A stretch of DNA of 64,000 bases, from positions 1,426,001 to 1,490,000 of the forward strand of contig CANLQE010000001.1 of NCBI GenBank assembly GCA_947493215.1. The letters run 5' to 3'. This document shows, in pieces, positions 15,586 through 26,276 of the stretch; within the stretch, counting starts at the first letter, position 1; every line of letters begins with the position of its first letter. The translations under genes were made by a program, and so were the position numbers. Origin of the DNA: an uncultured Sphingomonadaceae bacterium (GTDB taxonomy: Bacteria; Pseudomonadota; Alphaproteobacteria; Sphingomonadales; Sphingomonadaceae). Below the pieces are notes generated by a model, which saw only the letters and a list, made by a program, of their open reading frames with translations, made no database searches and was not told where the DNA came from.

Positions 15586-17394
15586 TCAAACCGCTTCCAG
15601 TTGCCGATCTTCTGCCTGCCGTTTCCACATATCCGCATAAAGACCCTTTTTCGCGAGCAGTGCGCGATGATTGCCACGCTCCGCAATACGGCCTTCGTTC
15701 AGCACGATAATCTCATCGGCATGGGTGATGGTCGATAGGCGATGCGCGATGATCAGCGTTGTACGGCGTTCGGAAATCTTGGCCAAGGTGGCCTGAATTT
15801 CATCCTCGGTGCGGCTATCGAGCGCCGATGTGGCTTCGTCCAATATCAGCACCGGTGGGTTTTTGAGTAAGGTTCGCGCAATTGCGACCCGCTGTTTCTC
15901 TCCGCCTGATAATTTCAAACCGCGTTCACCGACTTGCGTGTCATAGCCGTCTGGCAATTTGGCGATAAAGCCATCCAATGCCGCACCCCGCGCCGCCTCT
16001 TCGATTTCCGCTTGGCTAGCGCCTTCATGGCCATAGCCGATATTATAGCCGATGGTGTCGTTGAACAACACGCTGTCCTGCGGGACGATACCGATGGCAC
16101 CACGCAAGCTGTGTTGGGTGACATCGGAAATATCATGGCCGTCTATCAATATGCGTCCTGCTTGCGGATCATAGAAACGGAAGAGCAACCGCGCGAGGGT
16201 CGATTTCCCCGCACCTGACGGGCCGACAATGGCGAGCGTACCATCATGCGGAACTTCAAAGCTTAAGCCATGAAGGATGGCGCGATCTTCATCATAGGAA
16301 AAAACCACATCTTCAAATGTCACCTGTCCTGCGCTGACATTAAGCGTTGCCGCATTCGGCTTGTCTTTAATTTCCGGATCGGTGTCGATTAGTTTGAACA
16401 TGGCGTCCATATCCACAAGGCCCTGGCGGATTGTTCGGTAAACCATACCAAGCAAATCCAGCGGCCGGAATAATTGCATCAAGAGCGCGTTGACCAGCAC
16501 CAGATCCCCAACCGTCAGTTGGCCTTGGCTCCAGCCATAGACGCTATAGCTCATCGCGCCGAACATCGTCAGATTGGTGATCATCGATTGACCGATATTG
16601 AGCATGCCGAGCGAGTTTTCCGATTTGACCGCGGCGTTCGCCCAGTCCTGCATCGCTTTGTTATAGCGTGCGCCTTCACGGTCTTCGGCGGTGAAATATT
16701 TTACGGTCTCGTAATTGAGCAGCGCATCGACCGACCGGCCAATGGCGCGCGTGTCCATATCATTCATTTCCGCGCGGAGGGCGTTGCGCCAATCTGTCAC
16801 TTTGCGGGTAAAAAGGATGTAGATGGCCACCATCGCGATGGTGGCAGCAACCAGACCAAAACCAAATTTGACCTGAAAAATAATCAACACCGCGATCAAT
16901 TCGATCAACGTCGGTGCGATATTGAACAGCAGAAAATAGAGCATGATGTCGATGCTCTTGGTCCCGCGCTCGATGACTTTGGTGATTTCTCCAGTGCGCC
17001 GCCCCAAATGAAAACGCAGCGACAATTGATGCAGATGGGTGAAGACATTGGTCGCCAACCGGCGCGCGGCTTCCTGTCCGACTTTCTCAAAAACGATGTT
17101 GCGTAAATTGTCGAACATGACTTGACCAAAACGGGCGAGGCCATAGGCCGCAACTAGGGCAAATAGGACAGTCAGCGCCGCCTCGGTGCCTGCAGTCATG
17201 CCATCGACCACTGCCTTATAGGCAAAGGGCATCGATAGTACCGTAGCCTTGGCACAGAGTACCAGCACACCCGCGATGATGATTCGTAAGCGCAACATCG
17301 GCGCATCTTTCGGCCACAAATAGGGCAGGAAGCGCTTGAGCGTCGGGATCATCGGCGGGTCAATTTGACCCTTTGTGCTATGGTCTGGTGGCAT
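15586..17394 (-). CDS. ABC exporter, Atm1/HMT1 type (fused permease-ATPase)
   Basis: A 602-residue half-transporter. Six hydrophobic segments occupy about residues 20-310, and the ATPase follows with Walker A GPSGAGKSTLARLLFRFYDP, signature LSGGEKQRVAIARTLL and Walker B PVLILDEATSALD. The sequence resembles the Atm1/ABCB7 group (for example TKVIERGTKSIDIMLYFLLF), whose members export glutathione-linked compounds and protect against heavy metals. The ATG at 17394 is used; an alternative start at MIPTLKRFLPYLWP, about 14 codons in, is equally consistent with homologues. It is downstream of a TonB receptor gene on the same strand (54-base gap). Confidence 0.93.
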   Translation of the reverse strand: MPPDHSTKGQIDPPMIPTLKRFLPYLWPKDAPMLRLRIIIAGVLVLCAKATVLSMPFAYKAVVDGMTAGTEAALTVLFALVAAYGLARFGQVMFDNLRNIVFEKVGQEAARRLATNVFTHLHQLSLRFHLGRRTGEITKVIERGTKSIDIMLYFLLFNIAPTLIELIAVLIIFQVKFGFGLVAATIAMVAIYILFTRKVTDWRNALRAEMNDMDTRAIGRSVDALLNYETVKYFTAEDREGARYNKAMQDWANAAVKSENSLGMLNIGQSMITNLTMFGAMSYSVYGWSQGQLTVGDLVLVNALLMQLFRPLDLLGMVYRTIRQGLVDMDAMFKLIDTDPEIKDKPNAATLNVSAGQVTFEDVVFSYDEDRAILHGLSFEVPHDGTLAIVGPSGAGKSTLARLLFRFYDPQAGRILIDGHDISDVTQHSLRGAIGIVPQDSVLFNDTIGYNIGYGHEGASQAEIEEAARGAALDGFIAKLPDGYDTQVGERGLKLSGGEKQRVAIARTLLKNPPVLILDEATSALDSRTEDEIQATLAKISERRTTLIIAHRLSTITHADEIIVLNEGRIAERGNHRALLAKKGLYADMWKRQAEDRQLEAV

Positions 17395-17448
17395 CCCTCA
17401 GATGTAGGGATGCCATTGACGCTTGTCTATGCGCGGCGTGGCGCGCTT

Positions 17449-19515
17449 TTAAAAACTGCCGCTGACCGTCATGCGATAAATGAGGCCGAATTTGCGCGTG
17501 CGATTTTCGATAAAATCAATCGGACCATCGCGCCGGTCGACATAGGCGGTTCGCACAAAGCGCTCGCCGCGATCGAACAAATTGCCGAGATTAGCGTTTA
17601 CGGTCAGACCAAAAATATCCTTATGCTCGACAAAAATCCAGGAATAGGGTGCCAGGGTGTCGAAATCGGCAATTTGATCCAGCCGGATATTACCAACATC
17701 ATCAAAATCTTCGATGCCAGCGCCCCAGGCCCAATCCGTATTGGGAATGTCATGACGCAGTTCAATTTCATAACTGTAGATATCGTCTTGACCGATTCTG
17801 CGGTTGCGCAACGTGATGGGATCACGGACGCTGCTTTTCGCCGCCTCGACCTCAATGTCCAACTTTGCGCCGTTCCAGCCAATCGGATCAAGCAACAGGG
17901 TGGACACAAGCTCGATGCCGTAGCGATCTGCGCTATCGATATTGCCGCGCGCTTCGGCAGTCGGGCTGATCGGCACAGTATCCACAATATCGCTTATCTT
18001 TTCGCCGAACAGAGTGACGGTCGCTGAACCAAAGGCACCCAATTTCTTGGTGGCTTCCAGTTCTGCGCGCCATTTTTGCGGGGGAACAAGATCGGGATTA
18101 CCGGCATCGATGACATCATTGGAGACTTCCACTGAAGCGACGAAATCGAAAAAGTCGAGCTGATCGACTTCCCGGGATAGCTTGAAACTCAGATCAAAAT
18201 CATCCGCTGGTTTCCATGCCAGTGTGACCGATCCCTTTGGGCGAATGAAAGAACGGCTGAGGTCGCCCTGACTGATTTCGCTATATTCGCCGCCTAGTGC
18301 AGCTTGTAAGGTTAGGCTATCTGACAGGGGGCGACCATAAGTTGTTATAAATTCAGCTCTTTTCTCTTCAACGCGGGTATTTGCATTATCGAGGTTACGG
18401 CCCGCCTGTTCCGCTTCGCTTTCCAGAAAATTATAAGCCCCCTCCAAGCTGAAACCCCAGTCTGTTCCACTCGCAGTCTTCCAACCATATTCAGCCCGCA
18501 GCACGGACTCGCCCTCGTCGACCGTGCGATTAAACGCATTGGTAAACGGCGGTGTGACACCATCGGTAAAGGTCCGACTGAAAAAATCCTCCGTAGGGCT
18601 ATGCTCAAGCCGTTGCAGCCCGATCAGTTTTAACCGCCCTCCGCCTAACGCAAATTCATAGTCCGCGCTGAACTCGGCATTCCATTCTCGTTCGGAACCG
18701 ACAAAGAGTTCGATTATATCTGGTATTCCCGCGGCTGTGCGGAGCGTGTCGACCTGTTGGCGGAAATTGTTTATCCCATATTCACCGGTGATGTTGAAAA
18801 CGGACCCGGCTTCGCTGGTGCGGCTGTAAGAGGCATTGATCGAAGGAACATCACCGCGAACGCGGGCAACTTCATCGCGGTTAAACAGTAGGTCGCCAGA
18901 CCCGCTCGTAATCCGCTCTGGCCCCTCTGCGCCATTGCGAAAGCTGTCATTCTTGATCGCCAGCGTAAAATCGCCTTTACCGATTTTGCCGCTAATCGAT
19001 GCCTCGCCGTCAAACCAGTCACTGCCGGCGCGGCGCCATTGAGGGCGCCATTCGAAATTACCGGTCATGCCTTTTGTCCCGTCGTTGCTGGTAACGAGGT
19101 TGAGCACCTGACCCGAAAGCCCGGAAATGCTTAGCGTCGCACCATCGACAATTTCGATCCGCACTACGGTGGACGCTGAGATGCGGCCTAAGACCGTAAA
19201 GGCGTCATTATTTTTGCCGGCAATCCGAGCACCGTTAATCAGCACATTTTCATCAGCCTGACCCAGTCCGCGCGCTTCATCATCCCCGGTATCAATGATG
19301 AAGCCGGGAACTTGCTGTACAATATCCAGCGCCGTACGGGGGTTGAACCGGGTAAATTGAGCAACATCGTAAATCTGGCGCCCGTCTTCTGTACGCGGTT
19401 GTAAGCTGCTGTTGGCCACCGTTGCCGTTTGTGCAGATGCAACGGAAGATAAAGAGCATCCCGCTAGAATAGCAGAGGTCACGGCACCCAAATATAACCG
19501 GTTGATTTTGCGCAA
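17449..19515 (-). CDS. TonB-dependent outer membrane receptor
   Basis: A 688-residue precursor with a signal peptide (ending near ASA-QTA), an N-terminal plug (ALDIVQQVPGFIID, ENVLINGARIAGKNNDAF, VRIEIVDGATLSISGLSGQVLNLVT) and a 22-strand-type barrel ending in GLIYRMTVSGSF with a terminal Phe. The start is TTG at 19515 behind a strong AAGGGGGGA site. It imports a chelate or large nutrient using proton-motive force through TonB; no ligand is evident. No clear TonB box was seen near the mature N terminus. The adjacent Atm1-type exporter could share its regulation, but that is inference. Confidence 0.93.
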   Translation of the reverse strand: MRKINRLYLGAVTSAILAGCSLSSVASAQTATVANSSLQPRTEDGRQIYDVAQFTRFNPRTALDIVQQVPGFIIDTGDDEARGLGQADENVLINGARIAGKNNDAFTVLGRISASTVVRIEIVDGATLSISGLSGQVLNLVTSNDGTKGMTGNFEWRPQWRRAGSDWFDGEASISGKIGKGDFTLAIKNDSFRNGAEGPERITSGSGDLLFNRDEVARVRGDVPSINASYSRTSEAGSVFNITGEYGINNFRQQVDTLRTAAGIPDIIELFVGSEREWNAEFSADYEFALGGGRLKLIGLQRLEHSPTEDFFSRTFTDGVTPPFTNAFNRTVDEGESVLRAEYGWKTASGTDWGFSLEGAYNFLESEAEQAGRNLDNANTRVEEKRAEFITTYGRPLSDSLTLQAALGGEYSEISQGDLSRSFIRPKGSVTLAWKPADDFDLSFKLSREVDQLDFFDFVASVEVSNDVIDAGNPDLVPPQKWRAELEATKKLGAFGSATVTLFGEKISDIVDTVPISPTAEARGNIDSADRYGIELVSTLLLDPIGWNGAKLDIEVEAAKSSVRDPITLRNRRIGQDDIYSYEIELRHDIPNTDWAWGAGIEDFDDVGNIRLDQIADFDTLAPYSWIFVEHKDIFGLTVNANLGNLFDRGERFVRTAYVDRRDGPIDFIENRTRKFGLIYRMTVSGSF

Positions 19516-19616
19516 GATAATCCCCCCTTTACGGATTTTAGCTTTATGCTTTTTTGGTTTCGTTCTTGCCCGCCTGCTATGCTCGGTTGGTTACATGAGA
19601 TACCGCCTTTCGACAA

Positions 19617-19630
19617 ACTACATTTGTAGT
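19617..19630. promoter_or_regulatory. Inverted repeat upstream of the TonB receptor gene
   Basis: ACTACA-TT-TGTAGT has 6-bp perfect arms and lies about 100 bases upstream of the minus-strand receptor start, in a 168-bp gap that holds no gene. It could be an operator; it does not resemble a Fur box. Confidence 0.3.
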
Positions 19631-19683
19631 CGGATCAACAACTTTCAATGGAAAACATCACGAAGCGCCATAGCCAACCGGCC

Positions 19684-19953
19684 TTAATTTTTGTTTGAAA
19701 ACAGAACGTAAGCGCCCGCGCCATTGGCCAATGTATAAATGCCGTAAAAAAATACAGCGCTCAACATGCCCATATTGGCGAAGACAAGAGCCGCCGCGAG
19801 CATACCGAATTCCAATATATAACTGCCATAGGGGCCGAGGAGTTTTGAAAAACTTCCCCGCGCTTCGGTAATCATGGGATGATTGCTCTCCATCATCGCT
19901 TTGTGCATAGCGAAATTGCCGATCCCGCAGATAAAGATGATGAAAACATACAT
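19684..19953 (-). CDS. Small two-helix membrane protein of unknown function
   Basis: An 89-residue protein with a short N-terminal hydrophobic stretch (YVFIIFICGIGNFAMHKAM) and a C-terminal hydrophobic hairpin (LEFGMLAAALVFANMGML and VFFYGIYTLANGAGAYVLF). The middle segment ITEARGSFSKLLGPYGSY is polar. I recognise no domain. It is divergent from the SDR gene at 20055 with a 101-bp gap and follows the TonB receptor promoter region in the opposite sense. Confidence 0.65.
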   Translation of the reverse strand: MYVFIIFICGIGNFAMHKAMMESNHPMITEARGSFSKLLGPYGSYILEFGMLAAALVFANMGMLSAVFFYGIYTLANGAGAYVLFSNKN

Positions 19954-20054
19954 AGGCTTTATATAGGTTATATTGGCGCTAATGTCAGTCTTCTCCGGCG
20001 AAAATTTGTCGCGGTGGTTTTCATGTTACAGTCGGCGCGCTTTAGGAGGACAGA

Positions 20055-20876
20055 ATGGATTTTGCAGGAAAGACAGTTGTCATCACCGGTGGAGCGACCG
20101 GCATCGGTTTTGCTTTGGCCGAGCAGATGGGCAAGGCCGGCGCGCGGATCATAATTTTCGAACCGCGTGAAAATCGTTTGCAGGAAGCCGCCGACAGTTT
20201 GGCGGCCAAGGGCATTGAGGTCAAATATCAGGTTGGCGATGTGACCAAGCCAGAGGATATGGAAGCTTTGGCCGATTTCGCTTGGGCGGAGAACGGGCGG
20301 GCGGATATTCTGATCAACAATGCTGGTGTCAGCGGTGGTCGCAAATCGGTGATTGATATGGACATGGAAGAGGCGCGCCAGCTCTACGAAGTCAACTTCT
20401 GGGGCGTGTGGAACGGTATTTCCACTTTCGCCAAAAGGTTTCGCGACGATGGTCAGCCATCCGCGATTTATACAACGGCATCGGAAAATAGCCTGTTCAA
20501 CGCGCTGCCGCAAACCGGCGGCGCTTATGTGTCGAGCAAACATGCGGTGCTTGGCTTGATGGATGTGCTTCGCCGTGAAGCGCCGGATAATATCGAGCTG
20601 GGTGTGATCCTTCCTGGTTGGGTGAAGTCCGAGCTTTCGGAACTGCAGGCCGATGAAGCGATGGACGCCGACGCCTTTGCTGCAATCATCTTTAAACAAA
20701 TGCAGGCCGGTGAATATTATTTCGTCAGCCACCCTTATAATGTTGTGCGGATGGAAGAGCGTTGGGCAGAGGTTTATGCCGCGTTTGAAAAATATGCGCC
20801 GCGGCATGAGGGAGACGATGCTGCCGACGTGCAGCTATGGGTAGAACGGATGCGAGCGGCGCGGAAAAAAGGTTAG
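20055..20876 (+). CDS. SDR family NAD(P)-dependent oxidoreductase
   Basis: A 273-residue classical short-chain dehydrogenase. The cofactor loop is TGGATGIGFALAEQMG, the NAG motif is ILINNAGVSGG, and the catalytic Ser and YxxxK are in TTASENSLF and AYVSSKHAVLGLMD. A TTAGGAGGA ribosome site gives a confident ATG at 20055. The substrate is probably an alcohol or ketone but cannot be fixed. The 3' end overlaps the convergent EamA transporter gene by 4 bases. Confidence 0.94.
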   Translation: MDFAGKTVVITGGATGIGFALAEQMGKAGARIIIFEPRENRLQEAADSLAAKGIEVKYQVGDVTKPEDMEALADFAWAENGRADILINNAGVSGGRKSVIDMDMEEARQLYEVNFWGVWNGISTFAKRFRDDGQPSAIYTTASENSLFNALPQTGGAYVSSKHAVLGLMDVLRREAPDNIELGVILPGWVKSELSELQADEAMDADAFAAIIFKQMQAGEYYFVSHPYNVVRMEERWAEVYAAFEKYAPRHEGDDAADVQLWVERMRAARKKG

Positions 20877-21790
20877 AGCGCGGAGGCAAGCGCCATGATG
20901 ACGCCGATGCCGACCAGCAAAATGCCCGTCAACTCGCTGCGACTAAGCGGTTCCTTGAGATAAAAGCGCCCGAAGCCGAGTGTATATAATATCTGCGTCT
21001 GACCAAGAATCCCGACCAGAGCAACTGGGGCATGGGCATAGGCAATGAACCAGCCTGCCGAGGCGGTCGCGGCGAGTACACCCACTTGCGCTGTGATCCG
21101 CCAGCGTTTGAGCATTGCGCGAAATTGATCCGGCTCGCGCAGGATCACATAGCTGCCCTGCATCAGTGCCTGAAAGCCGAGCACGGCGGTGAGCACAATC
21201 AACCCAGCATAGGTGCGCTCAATATCGACAATCGCATTGGCCGATTGCTTAATGAAGATCGCGGTCAGCGCGAACAGGAACCCGGCGCTGAGCCCCGTGA
21301 GCGCCGCCGGTTTTTTGAGACCGCGCAGCCATTGCAGCAGTCCTTTGGCTCCGCCCTCGACGGATACATATAATATGCCGACAAAGGCGATAGCAATCCC
21401 CAGCCATGCCAGTGGCGCCAGCGTTTCGCCGAGGATCAACCAGCCCAGAAAGGCGACAATCAACGTCTCTGTCTTCATATAGGCGGTGCCGCTGACCAGA
21501 TTGCGAAAGCCAAAAGACATGATGATCAAATTGGTCGCCAGCATTTGCGCAAAACCGGCCGCCCATGCAAACCACCAGAAAGATGGGTCCAGCGGGGGCA
21601 GGGCGCTGCGCCCGGTCGCCGCCATATAAGTAGCGAGCATCGCGCAAGCGATGGGCCAGCCGAAGAAGAAGCGCGACAGGGCCGCTGCATTGACCGACAT
21701 TTCCGCGCGGATACGCTGCTGCACCGCCATCCGCCAAGCCAGGAACAGGGCAGCCAGCAGCGCGGCAGGTATCCAGATAGGAATGGTCAA
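20873..21790 (-). CDS. EamA/DMT family transporter
   Basis: A 305-residue inner-membrane protein with about ten hydrophobic segments arranged as two EamA repeats (the second repeat includes QVGVLAATASAGWFIAYAHA and ALVGILGQTQILYTLGFGRF). These drug/metabolite transporters usually export amino acids or other small metabolites. The start is TTG at 21790 and overlaps the upstream stop (TTGA), implying translational coupling to the 163-residue membrane protein. It is third in the fumarase operon. Confidence 0.9.
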   Translation of the reverse strand: MTIPIWIPAALLAALFLAWRMAVQQRIRAEMSVNAAALSRFFFGWPIACAMLATYMAATGRSALPPLDPSFWWFAWAAGFAQMLATNLIIMSFGFRNLVSGTAYMKTETLIVAFLGWLILGETLAPLAWLGIAIAFVGILYVSVEGGAKGLLQWLRGLKKPAALTGLSAGFLFALTAIFIKQSANAIVDIERTYAGLIVLTAVLGFQALMQGSYVILREPDQFRAMLKRWRITAQVGVLAATASAGWFIAYAHAPVALVGILGQTQILYTLGFGRFYLKEPLSRSELTGILLVGIGVIMALASAL

Positions 21791-22278
21791 AAAGGCCGCG
21801 CGTCCACGGTCTCGGCGAGAAAATCGAGTATCTTCTGCGGTGTGCCGGGGTCTTCCGGCGGATCGTTGCGCGTTTTATAGGCTGCAGTCAGGCCAATGGC
21901 GAGCATCACCGCCGGTATGCCGGAAAAGATGAGATTGAAAAATAGCGGGGCCGTGCCGACGAACCACAATAGCAACGAGAACAGGAAAAACGTGCCCACA
22001 AATCCATTCCAGAACAGGAAAAATGGCATGGCTTTGCCTTGCTTGATCGTGCCTTCGATCAACGTGCCGCCATCATGCTCCCGCATCTTGGCCTTCAAAT
22101 TTTGTTCTGATCCATTGTTAAAACCTCGGCGCCGATAGGTCAGCGCCATTTTTGCTTCCGTCCCCCGGCCAAAGACATGATAGCCTTTGCGCCGTTTGCG
22201 CTTCTTCATCTCCGCTTTCAGTTTCAGCGCGAGCGCTATCGGATCGAGCGGAGAATAGAGTCTGATATCTTCTTTCAT
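21787..22278 (-). CDS. Basic membrane protein of unknown function
   Basis: A 163-residue protein. The N-terminal half is strongly basic (EMKKRKRRKGYHVFGRG, then KMALTYRRRGFNNGSEQNLK), and two hydrophobic segments follow (FFLFWNGFVGTFFLFSLLL and IFSGIPAVMLAIGLTAAY). I recognise no named domain. It sits 12 bases after the fumarase gene and overlaps the transporter gene by 4 bases, so it is translated with both. The cytosolic basic region could interact with nucleotides or acidic lipids, by inference only. Confidence 0.75.
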   Translation of the reverse strand: MKEDIRLYSPLDPIALALKLKAEMKKRKRRKGYHVFGRGTEAKMALTYRRRGFNNGSEQNLKAKMREHDGGTLIEGTIKQGKAMPFFLFWNGFVGTFFLFSLLLWFVGTAPLFFNLIFSGIPAVMLAIGLTAAYKTRNDPPEDPGTPQKILDFLAETVDARPF

Positions 22279-22290
22279 AAAGAAAGCCGG

Positions 22291-23817
22291 TCAAACCCCG
22301 TCGAGCAGCTTCTCTTTCTTGATCTTCTCTTGCCAGACCAAAGGCGCGAGGTGGTGGACACTTTGCCCTTCGGCGTCGACCGCGACGGTCACGGGCATGT
22401 CCTGCACCTCAAACTCGTAAATCGCTTCCATGCCGAGATCTTCAAAGCCGACAACTTTCGAACCCTTGATCGCGCGGCTGACCAGATAGGCGCTGCCGCC
22501 CACGGCCATCAGATAGGCGCTTTTGTGTTTCTTGATCGAGCCAACGGTATCCAGCCCGCGTTCCGCCTTGCCGACCATGGCGAGCAAGCCCTGTTCCAGC
22601 ATCATGTCGGTAAACTTGTCCATCCGCGTGGCGGTGGTCGGACCAGCGGGGCCAACCACTTCCTCGCCGACCGGATCAACCGGACCGACATAATAGATAA
22701 CGCGGCCTTTAAATTCGACCGGCAGCTCTTCGCCCTTATCGAGCATGTCCTTGATCCGCTTATGCGCGGCATCGCGGCCGGTTAGCATTTTGCCGTTGAG
22801 CAGCAGGCGGTCGCCATGGTTCCAGCTTGCCACTTCTGCAGCATCGAGCTGGTCGAGGTGGACGCGCTTTGCTTCCGATGATGGTGTCCAGTTTACGTCC
22901 GGCCATTCCTCTAGCTTCGGTGCTTCAAGATAGGCGGGACCGCTGCCGTCCAGTGTGAAATGCGCATGGCGAGTGGCGGCGCAATTGGGGATCATCGCAA
23001 CCGGCTTGCCTGCCGCGTGGCAAGGCCAATCGTTGATTTTTACGTCTAATATGGTGGACAAGCCGCCAAGCCCCTGCGCGCCGATGCCTAGCGCATTGAC
23101 CTTGTCGAAAATGGTGATGCGCAGTTCCTCGATATCATTGCGAGGGCCGCGTTGTTTGAGCTGGCCCATATCAATCGGGTCCATCAGCGATTGTTTGGCG
23201 AGCAACACCGCGCGTTCCGCTGTCCCGCCAATACCGATGCCAAGCATACCTGGCGGGCACCAGCCAGCACCCATTTGCGGGATCATATCGAGCACCCAAT
23301 CGACGATATTATCGCTTGGGTTCATCATCTTGAATTTCGATTTATTTTCCGATCCGCCGCCTTTGGCCGCGACATCAACGGAGACGCTATTGCCCGGCAC
23401 CATTTCGACATGGAGCACGGACGGCGTATTATCTTTGGTATTGCGCCGGGTGAAAGCAGGATCGGTCAGGATCGAAGCGCGCAGTTTATTCTCAGGATGC
23501 AGATAAGCGCGGCGGACCCCTTCATCGACAATTTCTTGCATCGATTGCGATGTCTCATCGAAACGGCAATCCATGCCCCATTTGACGAACACGTTCACAA
23601 TGCCGGTATCCTGACAAATTGGTCGATGCCCTTCAGCGCACATTCGGCTGTTGGTCAATATCTGCGCTATGGCATCCTTGGCCGCTGGTGATTGCTCGGC
23701 CTCATAAGCATCGCCGAGCGCCCGGATATAATCCATCGGATGATAGTAAGAGATAAATTGCAGCGCGTCGGCAACGCTCTCAATCAGGTCGGCGGTTTTA
23801 ATGGTGACTGTCATCAT
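22291..23817 (-). CDS. fumA: Class I (iron-sulfur) fumarate hydratase
   Basis: A 508-residue fumarase of the oxygen-sensitive 4Fe-4S class, which interconverts fumarate and malate in the TCA cycle. Cluster cysteines are visible in GHRPICQDTGIVNVF, GAGWCPPGMLGIGIGGT and MIPNCAATRHAHF. The C-terminal swivel domain contains GPTTATRMDKFTDMML and KGSKVVGFEDLGMEAIYEF. Two adjacent ATGs at the start are both possible. It heads a three-gene minus-strand operon with a basic membrane protein and an EamA transporter. Confidence 0.96.
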   Translation of the reverse strand: MMTVTIKTADLIESVADALQFISYYHPMDYIRALGDAYEAEQSPAAKDAIAQILTNSRMCAEGHRPICQDTGIVNVFVKWGMDCRFDETSQSMQEIVDEGVRRAYLHPENKLRASILTDPAFTRRNTKDNTPSVLHVEMVPGNSVSVDVAAKGGGSENKSKFKMMNPSDNIVDWVLDMIPQMGAGWCPPGMLGIGIGGTAERAVLLAKQSLMDPIDMGQLKQRGPRNDIEELRITIFDKVNALGIGAQGLGGLSTILDVKINDWPCHAAGKPVAMIPNCAATRHAHFTLDGSGPAYLEAPKLEEWPDVNWTPSSEAKRVHLDQLDAAEVASWNHGDRLLLNGKMLTGRDAAHKRIKDMLDKGEELPVEFKGRVIYYVGPVDPVGEEVVGPAGPTTATRMDKFTDMMLEQGLLAMVGKAERGLDTVGSIKKHKSAYLMAVGGSAYLVSRAIKGSKVVGFEDLGMEAIYEFEVQDMPVTVAVDAEGQSVHHLAPLVWQEKIKKEKLLDGV

Positions 23818-23919
23818 GGCTCCGGAAATGGTCTGAGGATACGATCCGAGAGCCTTTTGGCTGATATGATGAAAGTCGGCAAGTTTTTGTGTGGTTTAGC
23901 GGTAGTCCATCCGTCAGCG

Positions 23920-25047
<1,128 letters not shown>

Positions 25048-25150
25048 CTAGTCGAGTTGTGCTGAAAATAGGGCTGGTTCAGAGAATTTGCTAATCATGT
25101 AAAGCTGGCCCAGCATCAAAATTGTGATTCAGTAACTATGGAGGTCATCA

Positions 25151-26107
25151 ATGCGAGTCTTTATAACCGGCGCCTCAGGCTTTGTGGGTGGAACAGGGGC
25201 GCGGTCGCTGGTCAACGCCGGCAATCAGGTTTTCGCCATGTCGCGCAGTGAGGCATCCGATGCAGTGATCCGCGACCTTGGCGGTGAGCCAGTGCGTTGC
25301 GATCTGGAAAATGTTGCCGCTGAGCATGTCGGAGACGCCGAGATTGTTCTTCATAGCGCGGCCTTTGTTGAGGATTGGGGGCCGAAAGATGCCTGGTATC
25401 GCTATAATGTACTGGGAACTCAGGCGATGCTAAATGCTGCACAGGTCGCTGGCGTGCGACGATTCATTCATATCGGTACAGAGGCGGCAATCTGTCACGG
25501 TCAACATGTGCGGGATGCCGACGAGACGGTTCCGCTCGCGCCTGATTCTCCCTATCCCTATTGCGCTACCAAAGCACAGGCGGAAAAACTGGTGCGTGAT
25601 GCCAATCGCGACGGGGCGTTTGAAACAATCGTTCTGCGTCCCCGCTTTATCTGGGGGCCGGGCGATACGACATTGCTGCCAATGGTCGAAGCCATGGCCA
25701 AGAGCGGCAAGTGGATGTGGATCAATGATGGCAAGGCAATGACATCGACCACCCATATTGCCAATTTGGACCATGCAATACATCTGGCGTTGGACAAGGG
25801 TAGGCCAGGAGAAGCGTATTTTATACTAGATGAAGGCATTATAAGCCTGAAAGATATGATCGGCAGCATGGCGCGCGCACGCGGCGTGACATTGCCAGAC
25901 AAATCCATCGCATCCGGGTTAGCAGAATTTGTTGGCCTTACGTCCGAGGGGGTATGGCGTATGTTCAATTTGAATGGTTCGCCGCCGCTGACCGCCCATG
26001 CTGCTATGGTCATGTCACGCGACTGCACGTTGAATGGATCAAAAGCGGCCGCCGATCTCGGCTATCAACCCGTCTTGAGCAGGGCGGCCGGCTGGGCGGC
26101 TCTATAG
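25151..26107 (+). CDS. NAD-dependent epimerase/dehydratase (extended SDR)
   Basis: A 318-residue extended SDR. The N-terminal nucleotide loop is VFITGASGFVGGTGARSL, the catalytic YxxxK is in SPYPYCATKAQAEKLVRD, and PRFIWGPGDTTLLPMV is typical of the 3-beta-hydroxysteroid-dehydrogenase/isomerase-like group. Likely roles are sterol-like alcohol or nucleotide-sugar chemistry; the second is less likely because no sugar genes are nearby. A GGAGG site (25140-25144) precedes the ATG at 25151. Monocistronic: the divergent mreB lies upstream and a long leader region lies downstream. Confidence 0.9.
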   Translation: MRVFITGASGFVGGTGARSLVNAGNQVFAMSRSEASDAVIRDLGGEPVRCDLENVAAEHVGDAEIVLHSAAFVEDWGPKDAWYRYNVLGTQAMLNAAQVAGVRRFIHIGTEAAICHGQHVRDADETVPLAPDSPYPYCATKAQAEKLVRDANRDGAFETIVLRPRFIWGPGDTTLLPMVEAMAKSGKWMWINDGKAMTSTTHIANLDHAIHLALDKGRPGEAYFILDEGIISLKDMIGSMARARGVTLPDKSIASGLAEFVGLTSEGVWRMFNLNGSPPLTAHAAMVMSRDCTLNGSKAAADLGYQPVLSRAAGWAAL

Positions 26108-26206
26108 TCACAAATCGCGCGACATCATATCGCAGTAAGAGAATCGGTTGATATGCTGATTGGAAAAGGGGGCGGTCGGATTTGCTATTTACCATCGCAA
26201 TAAAAT

Positions 26207-26220
26207 TTCACGGCCGTGAA
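26207..26220. promoter_or_regulatory. 14-bp perfect palindrome upstream of nrdA
   Basis: TTCACGGCCGTGAA is perfectly self-complementary and is centred 23 bp before the NrdR-like box centre. It may bind a second regulator; I do not recognise the site. Confidence 0.4.
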
Positions 26221-26228
26221 TCATTCAA

Positions 26229-26244
26229 ACACCATATCTGGTGT
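26229..26244. promoter_or_regulatory. NrdR box
   Basis: ACACCATATCTGGTGT is a 16-bp near-perfect palindrome matching the known NrdR consensus (ACAC-w-ATAT-n-T-w-GTGT). NrdR boxes occur in pairs 31-32 bp apart. A degraded partner may start with ACAC at 26261, exactly 32 bp on. Upstream of ribonucleotide reductase genes this site mediates repression when dATP is plentiful. Confidence 0.75.
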
Positions 26245-26276
26245 CATAAATGCGTCATCTACACCTGTGCATGGAT

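Noticed and set aside
16474-17106. 210-codon plus-strand frame opposite the ABC exporter
   Set aside because: Antisense shadow of a well-conserved transporter gene; no recognised domain.
17410-17450. GC-rich GCGCGGCGTGGCGCGCTTTT between the ABC and TonB genes as a terminator
   Set aside because: The T tract is on the plus strand whereas both flanking genes read on the minus strand.
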